Part shown: piece by piece, positions 60,924-64,000 of the stretch | How the letters are laid out: every line of letters starts with the position of its first letter | Position numbering within the stretch: position 1 is the stretch's first letter | Source: a virus | Reading direction: 5' to 3' (one strand) | IMG/VR virus record: IMGVR_UViG_3300046005_000547 | Location: 62,001-126,000 of that record | DNA: 64,000 nucleotides | Translations under genes and position numbers: made by a program | The notes under the pieces: generated by a model | Database searches by the model: none | Told to the model about the DNA's origin: nothing | What the model saw: only the letters and a program-made list of their open reading frames with translations

Positions 60924-63900
60924 CTATCCATTAAAATTAAATCTGTTTTGAAAATAATTCAATACAGTGTTATCATCGTTCTTAACTGTCTTGGAGATAA
61001 CAGTCGTTGAATTATTGTTAACATTGGTTGGCGCGTTGACTATATTATTACCATTTGATACATTATTTTTATTGGTATTCTCTAATCTAGCGGTTTCCGT
61101 TTTCGCTGAATTTTCATATAATGCGTTAGAAATATCTCTTATCGGTTTTTCTGGCGTTTTGAAAAGAGCTTGCCCAATAGGTTCAATCTTAGTGACATCT
61201 ATTGGTAACTTTGTTTCAATAGACATATTAGATAATGTATCTGTTATGCTTGAATTAACAATTGGTATTATCTTAGAGGGTTCAATACGTTCTCCGTTAA
61301 TTGTAACATCTGGTATTATATTATTAAGGAGTTCTTCTGCTTTATTATCAATAGAAGAAGGAATATCCATTATCGGATTAATAATATCATCAATTGGTTT
61401 TGTAACAGATTGAATGTTTTGATTGACGATATTCTTCACTTCATTTATCGGATTACCAATCAACGGGTCTATTTGATTTGCTAATTGAACTACTTCATCT
61501 ATTGGATTATCATTTATTGTTACAACAGGTTCAGGAATAGATACTTCATTTGGTGGTAATGGAGTTTCCACCGTAACAGGAACTTGTTGAATCACACCCA
61601 CCGGTTTAACAATAGGTTCTTCTGATTTCAAATTTGGAAATTCAGATTCAACAGAAGGTATTGTTGATTCATTTATTGTTACAACAGGTTCAGGAATAGA
61701 TACTTCATTTGGTGGTAATGGAGTTTCTTTAGATTGTTCCTGTTTAATTTGTTCTACTGGTTTAGATTGAACATCATTTAACGGAGCTTTGCTAAGAGAT
61801 GTTAAATCGATTTCTGGTTTAGAGAATTCAGGAACAGGTTCTATCTTGTTTTCTATTTTAACAGGTTCAATCTTTGGTATTTCTTTATTTTCAGGTTCTA
61901 CTGGTTTTGGTTCTTCCGATTTACCGTTAATGAATTTCGTTGCTTCTTCTTCGACATTCTTTTTGATTTCGGTCATTCGTTCACCAACCAATGGATCTGA
62001 CATTGGTGAAATACCATACACATCTTCATAAACATCATTTGCCAATAATGCGATTGCCGCAGGTACAGCAGTGGCAACTGAACCTAAACCAGATACGGCA
62101 GCCAATCCTGCTCCAGCGATATCTCCTTTTACCAATCTACTGATACCTTCCCCAACACCTAATGCAGCACCAATCAATGGAATAGATTTACCCAACATCC
62201 CGCCCATGGCAGCAGGTAATCTTTTGGCAATAGAGGTTCCAATCAATGCAGAAGCACTTCCTTTCAATTTATTTCCAACACCGCCCAATACTTTACCGCC
62301 AACAGATTTAACTACTCCACCCATCTTACCAACAACTGTTGATTCCTTTACTCCATTAACAACATTAGACGCTAAATTTCCAATAGAAGAACCAGCAACC
62401 ATGGCAGCAGTAGCTCCACCAATCGCCTTTACTCCAGTTGATAATGGTTTGAATTTACCTCCGATTTTGGAGGCAATATCTTTTGTTGATTTTCCAAAGG
62501 ATTTAGCTTTGTTCTTTAATTTACCACCTTCTTTCTTAGCGTTACCACCAAACAACCCACCCAATAATGATGTATCGGATTCTTCTTTCTCATTGACCCC
62601 AAATTTACCCATTTTCAACAATTTGAAAATTTCTGTTTGAACATTCAATTGATTTTGTAATACATCAAATGTTTTGGATTTCTGTAAATTATCTTCAATT
62701 TGAGATTCGGAAACTTCATTCGATATATTAGTTGATTCTTTAGAGGTTTCTTTAATTGAATCAGATAACGATTTGATTTCATCTTGTGTATTGGAAACGA
62801 CAGTTGTTATCTTAGAGGACTCTTTAATTGAATCAGATAACGATTTGATTTCATCTTGTGTATTGGAAACGACAGTTGTTATCTTAGAGGTTTCTTTAAT
62901 TGAATCAGATAATGATTTATTTTCATCTTGAACTTTAGATTCAACAGTTGTTATCTTAGAGGACTCTTTAATTGAATCAGATAATGATTTGATTTCATCT
63001 TGAACTTTAGATTCAACAGTTTCCTTTTTAATTGGAGATTCAACTGGAGTCGATTGAGATGGAATATCTTTAACTGGCTCTTCTTTGACAAATGTTTTAT
63101 CCGTATCCTCTATCTGTTTTCTTAGAGAGGAAAGTTCTTCAGATAATGTTTTAAACACTTCATTGGATTCATCCGTTTTTGGTAAATCTTTAAATGTATT
63201 AAGTTTATCAAACAATTCATTGTATGATTGTTTCATATTCAATAACATTTTGGATTCTTTAATTAGATCTTTCTCAACATCAGAACGTTTTTTATCTTTC
63301 AATAATTCTGGATTTTGTTCTATTGCTTGTTGTGCATATTCTAAATGAGTTTCTTTTACATTTTGTGATTGTAATAATACATCTTTCAAACCAACAATGT
63401 CCGCAAGTTTCTGTATATTTTCATTGGACCCAAACGACAATCCTTTTGTACCAATTTGTTTTATCACAGAAGAGGTTTTGAATTCATTATATCTTGGATC
63501 TTCTTTTACATTATACTTTGGGTTGATTCGTTTAGCTTCTTTAATGTAATCTTTGAACGATTCTCTATTGGATAGATATTTTCCTAATTTTGAATCTTCT
63601 TTTACACCAATAACATTTGTTGCGAATTTCTTTAATGAAGAAAGATTACCAATTGCTGATTTTTTAAACAATGATGAGATTACATTATCCGATTTATCAA
63701 CATCATATTTACCAGAAGGTTTATTTGTTGGTTGTTCTTTTGGTTTTGATTCTGGTGCGTTATCTTTCAAAACGGGTTTCGATTCAATTCTATCTTTAAT
63801 CTCAGATAACAAATCTATCATCTTCATGGAATTGTTGAATTGTTTCTCTTCCGCGAACCTTTCTTCAAATTGAATTTCTTTATCGGATTTACCGCCTGAA

Positions 63901-64000
63901 AATCTATTTGTTTCGTTTAATGAGATTTCTATATATTGTATCGCATCGGCAATAGTCGTTGTGTTATCATCTAATGACGATAAATGTTGTAATTGTTTCT
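60924..64000 (-). CDS. Large virion-type protein, partial (>1024 aa), 5' end beyond window
   Basis: The frame stays open from the stop at 60924 to the right edge of the window, so the true start is outside; the first in-frame ATG is at 63827. The visible chain has a charged helical part, a 24-residue tandem repeat (IKSLSDSIKESSKI, four copies), a Gly/Ala-rich hydrophobic part (GAALGVGEGISRLVKG, VSGLGSVATAVPAAIALLA) and a Pro-rich tail with dispersed ETPLPPNEVSIPEPVVTIN units. This layout is like tape-measure or internal virion proteins, but I see no clear match. The gene is co-transcribed with the hydrolase downstream. Confidence 0.75.
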   Translation of the reverse strand, partial: KQLQHLSSLDDNTTTIADAIQYIEISLNETNRFSGGKSDKEIQFEERFAEEKQFNNSMKMIDLLSEIKDRIESKPVLKDNAPESKPKEQPTNKPSGKYDVDKSDNVISSLFKKSAIGNLSSLKKFATNVIGVKEDSKLGKYLSNRESFKDYIKEAKRINPKYNVKEDPRYNEFKTSSVIKQIGTKGLSFGSNENIQKLADIVGLKDVLLQSQNVKETHLEYAQQAIEQNPELLKDKKRSDVEKDLIKESKMLLNMKQSYNELFDKLNTFKDLPKTDESNEVFKTLSEELSSLRKQIEDTDKTFVKEEPVKDIPSQSTPVESPIKKETVESKVQDEIKSLSDSIKESSKITTVESKVQDENKSLSDSIKETSKITTVVSNTQDEIKSLSDSIKESSKITTVVSNTQDEIKSLSDSIKETSKESTNISNEVSESQIEDNLQKSKTFDVLQNQLNVQTEIFKLLKMGKFGVNEKEESDTSLLGGLFGGNAKKEGGKLKNKAKSFGKSTKDIASKIGGKFKPLSTGVKAIGGATAAMVAGSSIGNLASNVVNGVKESTVVGKMGGVVKSVGGKVLGGVGNKLKGSASALIGTSIAKRLPAAMGGMLGKSIPLIGAALGVGEGISRLVKGDIAGAGLAAVSGLGSVATAVPAAIALLANDVYEDVYGISPMSDPLVGERMTEIKKNVEEEATKFINGKSEEPKPVEPENKEIPKIEPVKIENKIEPVPEFSKPEIDLTSLSKAPLNDVQSKPVEQIKQEQSKETPLPPNEVSIPEPVVTINESTIPSVESEFPNLKSEEPIVKPVGVIQQVPVTVETPLPPNEVSIPEPVVTINDNPIDEVVQLANQIDPLIGNPINEVKNIVNQNIQSVTKPIDDIINPIMDIPSSIDNKAEELLNNIIPDVTINGERIEPSKIIPIVNSSITDTLSNMSIETKLPIDVTKIEPIGQALFKTPEKPIRDISNALYENSAKTETARLENTNKNNVSNGNNIVNAPTNVNNNSTTVISKTVKNDDNTVLNYFQNRFNFNG
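62740..63030 (-). repeat. 72-bp tandem repeats (four copies)
   Basis: Four 24-residue units (SLSDSIKE core) inside the large gene; two neighbouring copies around 62760 and 62832 are identical over most of their length. Confidence 0.85.

Noticed and set aside
60967-63873. Plus-strand frames opposite the large minus-strand virion gene
   Set aside because: Mirror composition of the real frame, no ribosome sites or promoters.
1-64000. tRNA genes
   Set aside because: No cloverleaf with a T-loop GTTCRA core was noticed on reading; a tRNA search program would be needed to exclude them fully.

Overview
The window is a 64-kb piece of an AT-rich, T4-like contractile-tailed (myovirus) phage genome. 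Recognisable T4 core genes are uvsW, 39/60 (fused), 52, 17, 15, 14, 13, 8, 6, 25, 30, 55, 47, 46, 33, 59 and 32. Their sequences look closer to the distant 'exo-T-even' or cyanophage-type relatives than to T4: for example, gp32 has no cysteines and the topoisomerase large subunit is one gene. A phage gene for a PEP-CTERM protein hints at a Gram-negative host with an exosortase, possibly a beta-proteobacterium; this is inference.

Layout. 0-10 kb, plus strand: a CoaE-like kinase / HD / CoaD triple-domain protein, small unknown genes, UvsW helicase (intein, truncated) and the two type II topoisomerase subunits (intein in the large one). 10.5-12 kb: an HNH-type gene lying between two copies of a regulatory cassette. 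12-41.8 kb, minus strand: the late virion block, read from right to left as gp25, gp6, a wedge protein, gp8, a giant 3422-residue tail protein, fibre genes, a small lysis-like cluster, gp13, gp14, gp15, coiled-coil virion proteins, a GIY-YIG-type homing endonuclease and the large terminase gp17 (intein). 41.9-44.1 kb: no long genes, but five tandem copies of a cassette of about 470 bp. 44.1-60.4 kb, plus strand: DNA ligase, late sigma factor gp55, gp47 and gp46 with a frameshifted homing endonuclease between them, small genes, a RecB/Cas4-like nuclease, a SleB-type endolysin, gp33-gp59-gp32, the PEP-CTERM protein and an ADP-ribosylglycohydrolase. 60.4-64 kb, minus strand: a permuted papain-fold hydrolase and a large repeat-rich virion-type protein that runs off the right edge.

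Regulation. Two promoter classes are visible. One has -35 T(T/A)TCGA, 16 bp, then TATAAT, and precedes replication and small-gene operons. The other is the T4-type late box TATAAATA, read by gp55 with gp33, in front of the PEP-CTERM gene, two genes with a shared N-terminal peptide and a virion gene. The seven cassettes carry a third arrangement: an invariant 20-mer, ATCGA boxes at about 20-22 bp steps, a promoter 190-192 bp from the 20-mer, a 22-nt leader and, in most copies, an intrinsic terminator about 170 nt downstream.

The most notable observations are the phased-box cassettes, three mini-inteins without endonuclease domains, the CoA-enzyme fusion, the PEP-CTERM protein under a late promoter, a shared N-terminal peptide that looks like a capsid-targeting signal, and five genes that can only be read through a one-base frameshift.
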